64,000 nt of DNA from an uncultured Alphaproteobacteria bacterium. Lineage in GTDB: Bacteria > Pseudomonadota > Alphaproteobacteria > Rhizobiales > Aestuariivirgaceae. The stretch covers positions 21,631 to 85,630 of the forward strand of contig CALMZX010000049.1 in assembly GCA_937870685.1 (NCBI GenBank), given 5' to 3'. Within the stretch, counting starts at the first letter, position 1; each line of letters begins with the position of its first letter. A program made the translations under genes and the position numbers. The notes below the pieces were generated by a model, which was given only the letters and a program-made list of their open reading frames with translations, searched no databases and was not told the DNA's origin. Below are positions 1 to 8,741 of the stretch, one piece after another.

Positions 1-1546
1 CTCGACGCTTGATCTCGGCATCGACTGGGGCGACGTTGATCTGGTGGTGCAGGTGGGGGCGCCGAAAGGTTCCAGCCGCCTGCTGCAACGGATCGGTCGG
101 GCCAATCACCGCCTCGATGAAGCGAGCAAGGCGCTGCTCGTTCCCTCCAACCGCTTCGAGGTGCTGGAATGCGAGGCGGCGCTGGAGGCGGTGGCCGAGA
201 ACGCGCAGGACACGGAATATCCCATGGTGCTGAAACTCGACGTGCTGGCCCAGCACATCCTCGGCCGCGCCGTGGCGGGTCCGTTCGATGCGGCACACTT
301 GTTCCGCGAGGTCACATCCGCCTTCACCTTCCGCAACCTGCCACGCGCCCTCTTCGACCAGACGCTCGACTATGTGGCAACGGGTGGTTACGCGCTCAAA
401 TCCTACGAGCGCTACGCCAAGCTGCGGCAACAGCCGGACGGGTTGTGGCGGCTCTCGCATCCGCGGCTGGCGCAGCAGTACCGCCTCAACATCGGCACCA
501 TCGTGGAAGAGGAAATGCTCAAGGTGCGAATCGCCAAGGTGCGCACTGTCTTGGGCAAGCGGGTGGCCACGGGCGGTTTCGTGCTGGGCGAACTGGAAGA
601 GTGGTTCCTGTCGCAGCTTGCGGTGGGAGACACCTATCTCTTCTCAGGCCAGGTGCTGCGCCATGAGGGCATCGACGAGTTTGGCGCGCTGGCGACACGC
701 GCACCGGGACGTGACCCGCGCATTCCCTCCTATCAGGGCGGCAAGTTTCCGCTCTCCACCTATCTGGCGTCGCGGGTCAGGCGCATCCTCGCCAACCCGG
801 CGCAGTGGGGGCACCTGCCGCCGCAGGTGCGCGACTGGCTTTCGACGCAACGCTGGGCCAGCGTGTTGCCGGATGAGAACCAGATGCTGGTGGAGACCTT
901 TCCGCGCGCCGAGAAATTCTACATGGTCTGCTATCCCTTCGAGGGGCGGCTGGCGCAGCAGACGCTGGGCATGCTGCTGACACGGCGGCTGGAACGCTGG
1001 GGGGCGCGGCCGCTGGGCTTTGTCGCCTCGGAGTATGCGCTGGTGGTCTGGGGGGTGCGTGACATGGGTACGATGATTGCCGAAGGCAAGCTGTCACTGG
1101 CGCGGCTTTTCGACGAAGACATGCTGGGTGACGACCTTGAGGCGTGGTTGGCCGAATCCAACCTGATGAAGCGCACCTTCCGCAATGTGGCGATCATCGC
1201 AGGGCTGATCGAACGGCGCATGCCCGGCAAGGAGAAGACCACGCGTCAGGTGACGGTCAACACCGATCTCATCTACGATGCGCTGCGCTCGCACCAGCCG
1301 GACCATGTGCTGCTGCGCGCCGCCTGGGATGACGCGGCGGAGGGCCTGATCGACGTGCACCGGCTGGGCGGGCTCCTGAAGCGCATCAAGAACCAGATCA
1401 TCCACCGCGACCTCGAACGGGTGTCGCCGCTTGCCGTTCCGGTGCTGCTTGAGATCGGGCGCGAATCGATTCAAGGCAGTGGCGATGATGCCCTTCTCGC
1501 CGAAGCCGCCGATGCCCTCATGGACGAGGCCATGCGGCTTGTCTGA
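1..1546 (+). CDS. Ligase-associated DEXH-box DNA helicase (Lhr-type), 5' partial
   Basis: The reading frame is open from base 2, so only the last 514 residues are present. The fragment starts inside the second helicase domain: residues 1-35 hold an STLDLGIDWGDVD segment and the arginine-rich helicase motif QRIGRANHR (motif VI), whose arginines contact ATP across the domain interface. The rest matches the long winged-helix and beta-rich C-terminal part of Lhr-type helicases. In this family the helicase is encoded with an ATP-dependent DNA ligase, an exonuclease and PdeM, and is thought to act in DNA damage repair. The next gene is a PdeM-like nuclease overlapping its 3' end, which supports the ligase-associated subtype over a stand-alone Lhr. 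The ligase and exonuclease would lie left of the window. Family assignment is firm; the repair role is known only from the family. Confidence 0.85.
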   Translation, partial: STLDLGIDWGDVDLVVQVGAPKGSSRLLQRIGRANHRLDEASKALLVPSNRFEVLECEAALEAVAENAQDTEYPMVLKLDVLAQHILGRAVAGPFDAAHLFREVTSAFTFRNLPRALFDQTLDYVATGGYALKSYERYAKLRQQPDGLWRLSHPRLAQQYRLNIGTIVEEEMLKVRIAKVRTVLGKRVATGGFVLGELEEWFLSQLAVGDTYLFSGQVLRHEGIDEFGALATRAPGRDPRIPSYQGGKFPLSTYLASRVRRILANPAQWGHLPPQVRDWLSTQRWASVLPDENQMLVETFPRAEKFYMVCYPFEGRLAQQTLGMLLTRRLERWGARPLGFVASEYALVVWGVRDMGTMIAEGKLSLARLFDEDMLGDDLEAWLAESNLMKRTFRNVAIIAGLIERRMPGKEKTTRQVTVNTDLIYDALRSHQPDHVLLRAAWDDAAEGLIDVHRLGGLLKRIKNQIIHRDLERVSPLAVPVLLEIGRESIQGSGDDALLAEAADALMDEAMRLV

Positions 1547-2219
1547 GAGCCACGAGATCTCGCTGGCCGGTCTCAGCTTCCGGCCGAGCCTGTCGGGCGC
1601 GCTGTTTGCGCCGGAACAGGGCGCACTTCTGGTTGCCGACCTGCATCTGGAACAGGGTGCCGCCCTGGCGCGGCGGGGCGTGGCAGTGCCGCCCTATGAC
1701 ACGGGGCTCACGCTTGCGGCCCTGGAAGCCGTGATCGCGGAGACGTTGCCCCGCACCCTCTATTTCCTTGGCGACAGCTTCCATGATGCGGCGGGGCACA
1801 CACTGCTGGATGAGGCCCTGCTGCTCCGCCTGCGGACAATCACGGAGCAGATCGAAACCGTCTGGATCAGCGGCAACCATGACCCCGCACCGAAAGACAC
1901 CCTGCCGGGCCGCCACGTCGCGCAGGCCCGCATTGGTCCTGTCACGCTTCGCCACGAACCCTCCCGCAGTCCCGCAACGCCGGAAATCGCCGGACACCTG
2001 CATCCGGGGGCTGGCATCGTGCAGCGTGGCCACATGGTGAGGGGCAAGTGCTTCGTCAGCGACCCGCGCCGCATCATCCTGCCCGCCTTTGGTGCCTATA
2101 CCGGCGGCATGAGCGTGCGCGCACCCGCCTTCGAGGGTCTTCTGGAAACAGAACGGGCCAGCGTCATCCTGCTGGCCCGCGAGAAGATGTACCGCTTTCC
2201 GTTTGCGCGGGTGAGTTAG
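1512..2219 (+). CDS. pdeM: Ligase-associated DNA damage response endonuclease PdeM (metallophosphoesterase)
   Basis: A 235-residue calcineurin-like metallophosphoesterase. Metal-binding motifs are visible in order: the DLHLE motif near residue 47, GDSFHD near 88, ISGNHDP near 120 and GHLHPG near 160. PdeM-type proteins sit beside a DNA ligase, an exonuclease and an Lhr-type helicase and are named endonucleases of a DNA damage response. The gene overlaps the 3' end of the helicase by 35 bases if ATG 1512 is used. A TTG at 1539 with a GAGG about 10 bases upstream is an alternative that removes most of the overlap and starts nearer the conserved region. The stop overlaps the convergent podJ-like gene by 4 bases. 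Activity as a nuclease is inferred from the family. Confidence 0.85.
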   Translation: MPSWTRPCGLSESHEISLAGLSFRPSLSGALFAPEQGALLVADLHLEQGAALARRGVAVPPYDTGLTLAALEAVIAETLPRTLYFLGDSFHDAAGHTLLDEALLLRLRTITEQIETVWISGNHDPAPKDTLPGRHVAQARIGPVTLRHEPSRSPATPEIAGHLHPGAGIVQRGHMVRGKCFVSDPRRIILPAFGAYTGGMSVRAPAFEGLLETERASVILLAREKMYRFPFARVS

Positions 2220-5200
2220 CCGCCCACGCTCATCTGGACATTCCAGTCGGCGTTGTTGATGGCAATCACGTTGGCCGTATCCGGCGCCTTCTCGGGCGAC
2301 CAGGCGGCGAGACGGGTCTTGGCGGCGAGGAGTTCACCCTGCGTCAATGCCTTGGCGAGCACCGAGGCGCGCTTGGCGGCATCGCCATCCTGCTGCTGGC
2401 CCGCGACCGAATACCAGAACCAGGCATCGGACTTGTTGGCTTCGGTGCCAAGGCCGCGCTCCAGAAGCACCGCGAGATTGTACTGGCTGTCCTTGAGGCC
2501 ATGGGCCGCGCCCAGCGAGAACCACTTGTAGGCGCGCTTGTAGTCGGGCGCTCCCAGCTCGTTGCCCGACGCCAGCACGGCGGCGTTGTGCATGGATTTC
2601 ACATTGCCGAGACCGGCGGAGCGTTCATACCAACCGAGCGCCGCCTTCAGGTCCTTGGCCACGCCGCGGCCACGCTCATACATGGTTGCGAGGCGGTATT
2701 GGGCTGGCGCAGAGCCCTGGGCGGCCGCCTTGCCATACCAGTAGGCCGCTTTCTCGTAGTCCTGCTGCACCTTCTCGCCGTTGAGATAGCGGGTGGCGAT
2801 GACGAACTGTGCCGTCGGATCTCCAAGGGCGGCGGCCTCGCGCAGTGCCATGGCACCCACTTCGGCAGGCGGCAGGTTTTCCGGTGCCGCCGCTTCGCCC
2901 GCGACCAGCGCCGAAATCGGCTTGGTGCCCAACGTCTGCGGCAATGATCCTGTCAGGATCGGGTCTGTTTCGGTTTCCAGCGCGCCGCTCTCAAGCGGAG
3001 CGGGGACCGGGGCGGCGGGCGCACTCTGTTCCAGCGGGGCCGGGGCCGTCGTGCTGCCCTGTTCGATCGACTGTTCTATGGCGGCAGGCGCCACCGGTGC
3101 CTTGGCCTTGTGGCTGCGGCCCACCATGTTGAAGGTGAAGGCGGAGACGGCAGCGAGCAGCACCAGACCCATGAGCAGGAGCTTGCGGCGCTTGTTCTCG
3201 GTGTTGCTGTTGGCAGCCTTGAAGCCCGGCGGCGGCTTGATTTCGCCCGCGAGACCCACAGGCCCGTGCTGCGGCTGGCCTTGCGGCTTCTTCTTGAAGA
3301 ACGGGAGGTTGAGAAGCCTCTTCGAGCTTTCCTCGCTCATCTTCGCGGCACCTGGAGAGATGCCGGCGAGAATGGACTTCTGCTGCGAGGCAGCCTGGGC
3401 GGCGCGGCGGGCAGCGGCGATGAAATCGTCAGCGCCTGCGAAGCTGTCGGCCTGCGGGGCAGCACCCACCGGCGCGAACGGATTGACGGCGGCCTGTGGT
3501 GCCACTTCAAACGGATTGAAAGCGGGTGCAGATTCCAGTCCCTCAGGGGCGGGCTGGATTTCCGCCATGGGATGGCCTGCGGCCGGCATGCCAGATTGCA
3601 GCAGGGCCTCTTCAAAGGGATTGCTGGATGGACTTGCGGCAAACTCGCTGGCCACGGGCGCTGCCTGTTCCATGAGCGGGGCAGCGGCTGCGGCTGCGAC
3701 GCGCTGGCCAATGGTAGCGGTTTCCAGTTCCGCCAGCTTGGTGACGATCTGTTCGAGGGTGTCGTGCACCGCTTCCAGGGTTTCCTGGTTGCGCTGGTCG
3801 GCTGTTTCGGCGGCGGTGCGCACGGCGGTGAGGCCGTTCTCCAGTGCCTGGATTTCAGGCGAACCGGCGAGCGAGACCTGCTGGGGACCTGCCGCCAGGA
3901 TCTGCTGGGCCATGCGGGAGGCGGCACCTTCGGCCACTTCCTCGGTCCACTTGCGCTGCTGCTCCACGGTATCGAAGAGCTGGTTGACCGCACGCTCAAT
4001 GGTTTCGAGCGATGACAGCTGCTGCTCCGTGCGGCTCAGGCGTTCGGAGACTTCGGCGATGCGTTCGTCAATCTCGGCGGCATGGGATGAGCCACGGCCC
4101 GCCATGGCTTCGCTGAACTTGTAATCCAGTTCGGCGATGCGGTTTTCCAGTTCGGCGAACTGCGGCATCGACCGGGTGGCGGCCTGAGTCTGTTCCAGAC
4201 GCTGGGTGATGTCGAGGATGCGGCGGTCCATGTCGGCGAGCGGACGCATGTCCGGGCCTTGCGCCACGCGGGTTGAGAGCTGTTCCACTGCGGCGCGCAG
4301 TTCCAGCACCTCAGGCCCGCTGCCGGGCTGGGCCGTTTCGTCGATGCGGCGGTTGAGGCGTTCGATCTCGCCGCGCAGGCGCTGGATTTCGGCAGGACCG
4401 GCATTGGCACCCGCGAGCGAGGACTGCGCTTCCTTGAGCAGGCCGAGAATGCGGTTCTCGATCGCACGCAGTTCGTGCTGGCTCGCCTGCACGGCTTGGG
4501 TCTGGGCCTTGGAGGCAAGGGTTTCCGAATGCTCGCGCACCTGGTCGATGCGCTTGGCGAGATCGGTGATTTCACGGCGCAGGAGATCGGACAGGCTCTG
4601 GTGTTGGGTGGATGATTCGCTGCGTTCCACCCGCTTGGCCAGATCGGCAAGGCGCGTTTCGAGGGCCGAGAAGGCCGGGGCCTGGCGCACGAACTGGTCA
4701 TTGTCGGAGGTCTGGGCCTTCGTGCCCAGGTTGGCGATGCGGTCCTGCAGGGACTTGAAGGTTTCCTTGGTGCGCTTTTCGCTCGTCTCCATGTGCTCGA
4801 CGATGCTGCGCACGGCCTTTTCCAGGGCCTGGAAGCTCTGCGAGTCTTCCACGCGCGAGGCCTGCGGGCGGCTTGCCGCGGTGAACTGGCGGGACAGTCC
4901 GGCAATCCGTTCATTGACGGCGGTGATGGCTTCCACCGTCTGGCGTTCGTTGTTCTCGACGCGGCTGAGGACGCGTGTGAAAGCCTCCGCGTCATCGCGC
5001 TCGCTGGCGGCGTGGATGCCGATGCGGGCTGCCGTGGCGGATTCGCCGATGGAGAGGCGGGCCAGCTTTTCGGCGATGTCTTCGAGACGGCTGGCGGCGC
5101 GTTCAATGGCAGGCATGCCGGCAGCGCCGCGCGGGCGGGCGCTCAGGGCGGGAACGGGTGCCTCCTGCGGCGGTGTGCCATCGGCCTGTTCCATGATGGT

Positions 5201-5317
5201 GCTGTTCAGCCATTCGCCAAGGGTCATGCCAGAGCGGCGTGCCGCAAGCTTTGCAGCCTCGCGCACATCCGGCTCGATTCCCTTTACACTCCACGGCAAT
5301 CCTGGCTTCATCGCCAC
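2216..5317 (-). CDS. podJ: PodJ-like polar localization factor with Sel1 repeats
   Basis: A 1033-residue membrane protein. The N-terminus carries the conserved PodJ-type segment GIEPDVREAAKLAARRSG within residues 13-31. Residues about 40-550 are rich in Gln, Glu and Ala with heptad spacing and are predicted coiled coil. A Pro/Ala-rich linker follows, then a basic NKRRK stop and one membrane span near 707-728. The periplasmic part has about four Sel1 (TPR-like) repeats at roughly 825-985. In Caulobacter PodJ is a polar scaffold for pilus and holdfast assembly and recruits cell-cycle regulators. Unlike longer relatives, no peptidoglycan-binding domain is visible after the Sel1 repeats. The upstream gap has an AT-rich segment with a CtrA-like site. 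The role is inferred from architecture. Confidence 0.82.
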   Translation of the reverse strand: MAMKPGLPWSVKGIEPDVREAAKLAARRSGMTLGEWLNSTIMEQADGTPPQEAPVPALSARPRGAAGMPAIERAASRLEDIAEKLARLSIGESATAARIGIHAASERDDAEAFTRVLSRVENNERQTVEAITAVNERIAGLSRQFTAASRPQASRVEDSQSFQALEKAVRSIVEHMETSEKRTKETFKSLQDRIANLGTKAQTSDNDQFVRQAPAFSALETRLADLAKRVERSESSTQHQSLSDLLRREITDLAKRIDQVREHSETLASKAQTQAVQASQHELRAIENRILGLLKEAQSSLAGANAGPAEIQRLRGEIERLNRRIDETAQPGSGPEVLELRAAVEQLSTRVAQGPDMRPLADMDRRILDITQRLEQTQAATRSMPQFAELENRIAELDYKFSEAMAGRGSSHAAEIDERIAEVSERLSRTEQQLSSLETIERAVNQLFDTVEQQRKWTEEVAEGAASRMAQQILAAGPQQVSLAGSPEIQALENGLTAVRTAAETADQRNQETLEAVHDTLEQIVTKLAELETATIGQRVAAAAAAPLMEQAAPVASEFAASPSSNPFEEALLQSGMPAAGHPMAEIQPAPEGLESAPAFNPFEVAPQAAVNPFAPVGAAPQADSFAGADDFIAAARRAAQAASQQKSILAGISPGAAKMSEESSKRLLNLPFFKKKPQGQPQHGPVGLAGEIKPPPGFKAANSNTENKRRKLLLMGLVLLAAVSAFTFNMVGRSHKAKAPVAPAAIEQSIEQGSTTAPAPLEQSAPAAPVPAPLESGALETETDPILTGSLPQTLGTKPISALVAGEAAAPENLPPAEVGAMALREAAALGDPTAQFVIATRYLNGEKVQQDYEKAAYWYGKAAAQGSAPAQYRLATMYERGRGVAKDLKAALGWYERSAGLGNVKSMHNAAVLASGNELGAPDYKRAYKWFSLGAAHGLKDSQYNLAVLLERGLGTEANKSDAWFWYSVAGQQQDGDAAKRASVLAKALTQGELLAAKTRLAAWSPEKAPDTANVIAINNADWNVQMSVGG

Positions 5318-5387
5318 TTACTCCAACGGCTGCTCGAGGTGCCCAGAATCAGTCCCCATGGACCAGCAGCCCCAATATCCCGGAGGC

Positions 5388-5420
5388 GAAAGTTAACTTT
5401 CTTGGTAAATATTACGTTAA
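5388..5420. promoter_or_regulatory. Palindrome and CtrA-like site between podJ-like gene and nudC
   Basis: This AT-rich island sits in the divergent gap in an otherwise GC-rich window. Bases 5388-5401 form a perfect 14-base palindrome, GAAAGTTAACTTTC. Bases 5406-5420 read TAAA, seven bases, TTAA, one mismatch from the CtrA full-site pattern TTAA-N7-TTAA. A GANTC (CcrM-type) site lies at 5346-5350. PodJ homologues are cell-cycle regulated, so a CtrA or similar input is plausible but unproven. Confidence 0.4.
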
Positions 5421-5495
5421 GCGTTTGATCTTTTTTGCCGTTTGGGCGAGGAAAGCCGCTGTTTCCAAGGTCATTTTCGCAAGGTCCAGCCGCCC

Positions 5496-6347
5496 ATGAC
5501 GCTCGCCTATGTCAGCTCTCTCCTCGACCGTGTTCACGATTTCCGGCTGATGCCGGAGAAGATCGCCACATTCCGGAGCCGCCCCGACTGTGTGGTGCTG
5601 CGCATCCGCGGCGATCTGGTGGAGACGCGGGACGGGGCGCCGCTGCACCACAAGGGGCCTTCCGGCGTGGGCGAGATTTTCCTCGGACTGGCACCGGATG
5701 GCGCGCCTTGGTTTGCCGGGCCGGCCCCTGAAACGGCAAGCCTCTCACCCCTGCGCGGGCTGATGCTGGAGGGCCGGGTTAGTGCCGGGGAACTGTCCAT
5801 CCTGGCGCAGGCGCGCGGTCTCGTGCACTGGCACGAGCGGCACGGCTTCTGCGCCAATTGCGGCACGGCAACAGAATTGGCGGATGCGGGCTACCGGCGC
5901 GTCTGCCCCGCCTGCAAGGCCGAGCATTTTCCGCGCACCGACCCCGTGGTCATCATCGCGGTGCGTGATGGGAGCAACATCCTTCTGGGGCGGCAGGCGG
6001 CCTGGGCCGAGGGCATGTATTCAGCACTCGCCGGATTTGTGGAGCCGGGCGAGACCATCGAACAGGCAGCGCGGCGCGAAGTGTTTGAAGAATCCGGCAT
6101 CCGTGTCGGTGCCATCACCTACATCGCCAGCCAGCCCTGGCCCTTCCCGTCGTCCCTGATGATCGGGCTTGTTGGCGAGGCCGTGTCGCGCGACGTGGTG
6201 GTGGACACCAAGGAGATCGAGGACGCGCGCTGGTTCTCCCGCGACGAGGTGGCACAGATGCTGGCGCGCACGCACCCGAAGGGCCTGCATGCCTCCCACC
6301 CCTATGCGATTGCCCATGTGCTGCTGAAGACAGCGGCAGGCCTTTGA
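5496..6347 (+). CDS. nudC: NAD(+) diphosphatase NudC (Nudix hydrolase)
   Basis: A 283-residue Nudix hydrolase that splits NAD(H) into NMN(H) and AMP, and in E. coli removes NAD caps from RNA. The three expected parts are visible: an N-terminal domain, a zinc ribbon with CANCG and CPAC pairs (about residues 116-136), and a Nudix box starting GFVEPGETIEQAARRE near residue 180 that carries the catalytic REVFEESG core. The NudC-specific SQPWPFPSS motif follows, which separates it from general Nudix proteins. ATG 5496 is chosen because the conserved N-terminus begins there and an AAGG lies upstream at 5481. Its stop abuts the stop of convergent pheA with no gap. Confidence 0.93.
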   Translation: MTLAYVSSLLDRVHDFRLMPEKIATFRSRPDCVVLRIRGDLVETRDGAPLHHKGPSGVGEIFLGLAPDGAPWFAGPAPETASLSPLRGLMLEGRVSAGELSILAQARGLVHWHERHGFCANCGTATELADAGYRRVCPACKAEHFPRTDPVVIIAVRDGSNILLGRQAAWAEGMYSALAGFVEPGETIEQAARREVFEESGIRVGAITYIASQPWPFPSSLMIGLVGEAVSRDVVVDTKEIEDARWFSRDEVAQMLARTHPKGLHASHPYAIAHVLLKTAAGL

Positions 6348-7214
6348 TCAGACGCTCGCCTCTGCCAGCTTCCGGGCGATTTCGGCGCGGTAGGGGCTTG
6401 CCGGATAGACGCCGAGGATGCGCATGTAGGAGGTGAAGAAGGCGAGTTCCTCCAGCGCCAGCCGTACCGGGCGGTCGTGCGGGTGGCCTTCGATTTCGGC
6501 GTAGAACTGTGTGGCCGAGAAACGTCCTTCCAGCTGGTAGGATTCAAGTTTCGTCATATTGACGCCGTTGGTGGCAAAGCCACCCATGGCCTTGTAGAGG
6601 GCGGCGGGAACGTTCCGTACACGGAAGACAAAGCTGGTCATCACTGGCCCTGAGCCCTGTTCGGCATCGGCGCGCTGGGGCGAGAGGATGACGAAGCGCG
6701 TGGTGTTGTGGGCCTCGTCCTCGATGTCGGCGCGCAGCACCTCGAGGCCGTAGATGTCACCCGCCAGCCGTGTGGCGATGGCAGCACGGCTCTTGTCCCT
6801 GATCTCCGAGAGTTCACGCGCCGCACCTGCGGTATCGACCGCGACCACGGCCTCAAGCCCCATCTCGCGGATCACCTTGCGACACTGGCCAAGCGCGTGG
6901 ACGTGGCTGTGCACGGTTTTCAGGTCGGAGGCTTTCGTGCCCTTCACCACCAGCAGCTGGTGATGCACCGGCAGGAAATGCTCGCCGACGATGGACAGGG
7001 ACGACTGCGGGAGCAGGTGATGGATGTCGGCGACGCGGCCCGCGACCGAGTTGTCGGTGGGGATCATGGCGCAGGAGGCCGCGCCATCCTGCACCGCCTG
7101 GAAGGCGTCCTCGAAGGTGCGGCAGGGCAGCGGTTCCAGTGCCGGGCAGGCTTCCACGCAGGCGATGTGGGAATTGGCGCCGGGCTCTCCCTGATAGGCG
7201 ATCTTGTTGCTCAT
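6348..7214 (-). CDS. pheA: Prephenate dehydratase
   Basis: A 288-residue enzyme converting prephenate to phenylpyruvate in phenylalanine synthesis. The N-terminal catalytic domain begins with the typical AYQGEPGANSH and carries the catalytic TRF triad in NTTRFVIL near residue 174. A C-terminal ACT regulatory domain (about 195-280) contains TKLESYQ in place of the more usual ESRP motif, a variant I associate with alphaproteobacterial enzymes. There is no chorismate mutase domain, so this is the monofunctional form. The start codon overlaps the kdsB stop by 4 bases (ATGA), implying translational coupling. Feedback control by phenylalanine through the ACT domain is expected from the family. Confidence 0.94.
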   Translation of the reverse strand: MSNKIAYQGEPGANSHIACVEACPALEPLPCRTFEDAFQAVQDGAASCAMIPTDNSVAGRVADIHHLLPQSSLSIVGEHFLPVHHQLLVVKGTKASDLKTVHSHVHALGQCRKVIREMGLEAVVAVDTAGAARELSEIRDKSRAAIATRLAGDIYGLEVLRADIEDEAHNTTRFVILSPQRADAEQGSGPVMTSFVFRVRNVPAALYKAMGGFATNGVNMTKLESYQLEGRFSATQFYAEIEGHPHDRPVRLALEELAFFTSYMRILGVYPASPYRAEIARKLAEASV

Positions 7215-7960
7215 TTCTTCTCCTTGAGGGCGAGGCGGGCCGCTTCCAGATCGGCGGGTGAATCCACGCCCAGCGGCACGGTGTCAACGCGCACCACGGC
7301 GATCTTCATGCCGTTGTCGAGGGCACGCATCTGTTCGAGGGAGCGTTCCGTCTCGCGGGCCGATTGCGGCAGCTGCACAAAACGTTCCAGCGCCTCGCGG
7401 CGATAGGCGTAGATGCCGATGTGGTGCCAGAAAGGCGGCTGGTGGGCGGGCGTCACCTCGCGCAGGAAGTCGCGGGCGTAGGCCACCTCGCGTTCGGCAC
7501 CGAGTGGAGCGATGGCCTTGACGATGTTGGGGTTGGCGACATCCGCGTCATCGGTGATCAGGGCGGCGGCAGTGGAAATGTCCACGCTCTCGTTGGTGAG
7601 GCCGGCGAGGCAGCGTTGCACCGAGAGCGGATCAATGGTGGGCAGGTCACCCTGCAGGTTGACCACATGGCTGTAGCGGCCTTGCGGATCCCGCAGCCTG
7701 AGCGCCTCCGCCACACGGTCGGAACCCGATGGCAGGTTGGGCGACGTGACGATGGCGTCACCGCCTGCCGCGCGCACCGCCTCGGCGATGGGAAGGTCTC
7801 CGGCCGCCACCAGCACGTGGCCGATTTTCGCCTCAACCGCCCGGCGCCAGACATGGACAATCATGGGTTCACCCCAGATATCGGCCAGCGGTTTGCCGGG
7901 AAGCCGCCGCGCGGCCAGCCTGGCGGGGATCACGATGATGGTATTTTGCTGTTCTATCAT
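7211..7960 (-). CDS. kdsB: 3-deoxy-manno-octulosonate cytidylyltransferase (CMP-Kdo synthetase)
   Basis: A 249-residue cytoplasmic enzyme that activates Kdo with CTP for inner-core lipopolysaccharide. The N-terminal nucleotide-binding signature PARLAARRLPGKPL is at residues 12-25, followed by conserved segments SGSDRVAEA and NLQGDLP, which bind nucleotide and metal. Length matches the family. It is the first gene of a two-gene unit with pheA, joined by a 4-base overlap, and is divergent from cycM. The same window also carries lptA, lptB and lptC, consistent with a standard lipopolysaccharide outer membrane. ATG 7960 is the only sensible start before the signature. Confidence 0.95.
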   Translation of the reverse strand: MIEQQNTIIVIPARLAARRLPGKPLADIWGEPMIVHVWRRAVEAKIGHVLVAAGDLPIAEAVRAAGGDAIVTSPNLPSGSDRVAEALRLRDPQGRYSHVVNLQGDLPTIDPLSVQRCLAGLTNESVDISTAAALITDDADVANPNIVKAIAPLGAEREVAYARDFLREVTPAHQPPFWHHIGIYAYRREALERFVQLPQSARETERSLEQMRALDNGMKIAVVRVDTVPLGVDSPADLEAARLALKEKK

Positions 7961-8071
7961 GGGGTTAAGGCAAAGCGCGGCAAATTGAGGCGAGTTGACT
8001 TATAGATATTGCGGGGATTGGGGCAAAGCATTAGTTAGTCGCGGCTGAACCTAATGGGACTTGGGAATCGC

Positions 8072-8626
8072 ATGAACAGCTGGACTTTCAACAAGATTGC
8101 AGGCGCAGTCCTCGGCACGGCGCTGCTGGTTTTTGGCCTCAAGGGCATCACCGGTCTGATCTACCAGACGCATCCGGCCTCGCACGAGAAGCCTGGTTTC
8201 GCCATTGAAGTGGCGGAAGCTGCCGGTGAAGCGGCTGCTGGTGGTGGCGAAGCCGAAGCTCCGAAATCGATCGGTGCGCTGCTCGCTGCGGCCGACGCCA
8301 CCAAGGGCGCTGCCGAAGCCAAGGCCTGCGCGGCCTGCCACGACTTCACCAAGGGCGGCCCGAACAAGACCGGCCCCGGCCTGTGGGATGTGGTGGAGCG
8401 CAAGATCGCCTCGCATGAGGGTTACGCCTATTCGGAAGGTGCCACCGCCAAGGCTGCCGAGACCTGGACCTATGACAACCTGAATGCCTTCATCGCCAAC
8501 CCCAAGGGTTTTGTGGCTGGCACCAAGATGGCCTTCGGCGGCATCAAGAACGACGCCAAGCGCGCCAACCTGATCGCCTATCTGGCCTCCCTCTCGGATG
8601 CACCGAAGCCCTTCCCGGCTCCTTGA
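8072..8626 (+). CDS. cycM: Membrane-anchored cytochrome c (CycM / c552 type)
   Basis: A 184-residue c-type cytochrome. Residues 8-31 form an uncleaved N-terminal membrane anchor, then a Gly/Ala/Glu-rich linker leads to a class I cytochrome c domain. The heme site CAACH is at 86-90 and the likely axial methionine is Met153 in GTKMAFGG. In alphaproteobacteria CycM carries electrons between the bc1 complex and the aa3 oxidase on the periplasmic side. ATG 8072 is preferred over ATG 8054 because the membrane anchor begins there and a purine-rich TTGGGAA precedes it, while nothing useful precedes 8054. A strong hairpin terminator follows. Confidence 0.9.
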   Translation: MNSWTFNKIAGAVLGTALLVFGLKGITGLIYQTHPASHEKPGFAIEVAEAAGEAAAGGGEAEAPKSIGALLAAADATKGAAEAKACAACHDFTKGGPNKTGPGLWDVVERKIASHEGYAYSEGATAKAAETWTYDNLNAFIANPKGFVAGTKMAFGGIKNDAKRANLIAYLASLSDAPKPFPAP

Positions 8627-8654
8627 GAAAGCCGGAATTCGCCCGCTTCATCAG

Positions 8655-8686
8655 CACCGGCAGGTCTCCTGCCGGTGTTTTCTTTT
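8655..8686 (+). terminator. Rho-independent terminator after cycM
   Basis: A perfect 10-base stem, CACCGGCAGG at 8655-8664 and its complement at 8668-8677, encloses a 3-base loop. It is followed by a T-rich run at 8678-8686. It lies 28 bases after the cycM stop. Confidence 0.88.
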
Positions 8687-8741
8687 GTGGGCCTGACGGC
8701 GTAAAACGGAAAGCGAATCAATGAGGCAGGGACGGTATGGC

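Noticed and set aside
2793..4124. 443-codon plus-strand open frame opposite the podJ-like gene
   Set aside because: Ser/Ala/Arg-rich shadow of the Gln/Glu/Ala coiled-coil codons; no membrane or domain logic of its own.
7981..8071. Possible -35 box TTGACT at 7995 in the kdsB/cycM gap
   Set aside because: No convincing -10 box at the right spacing, so I do not call a promoter.
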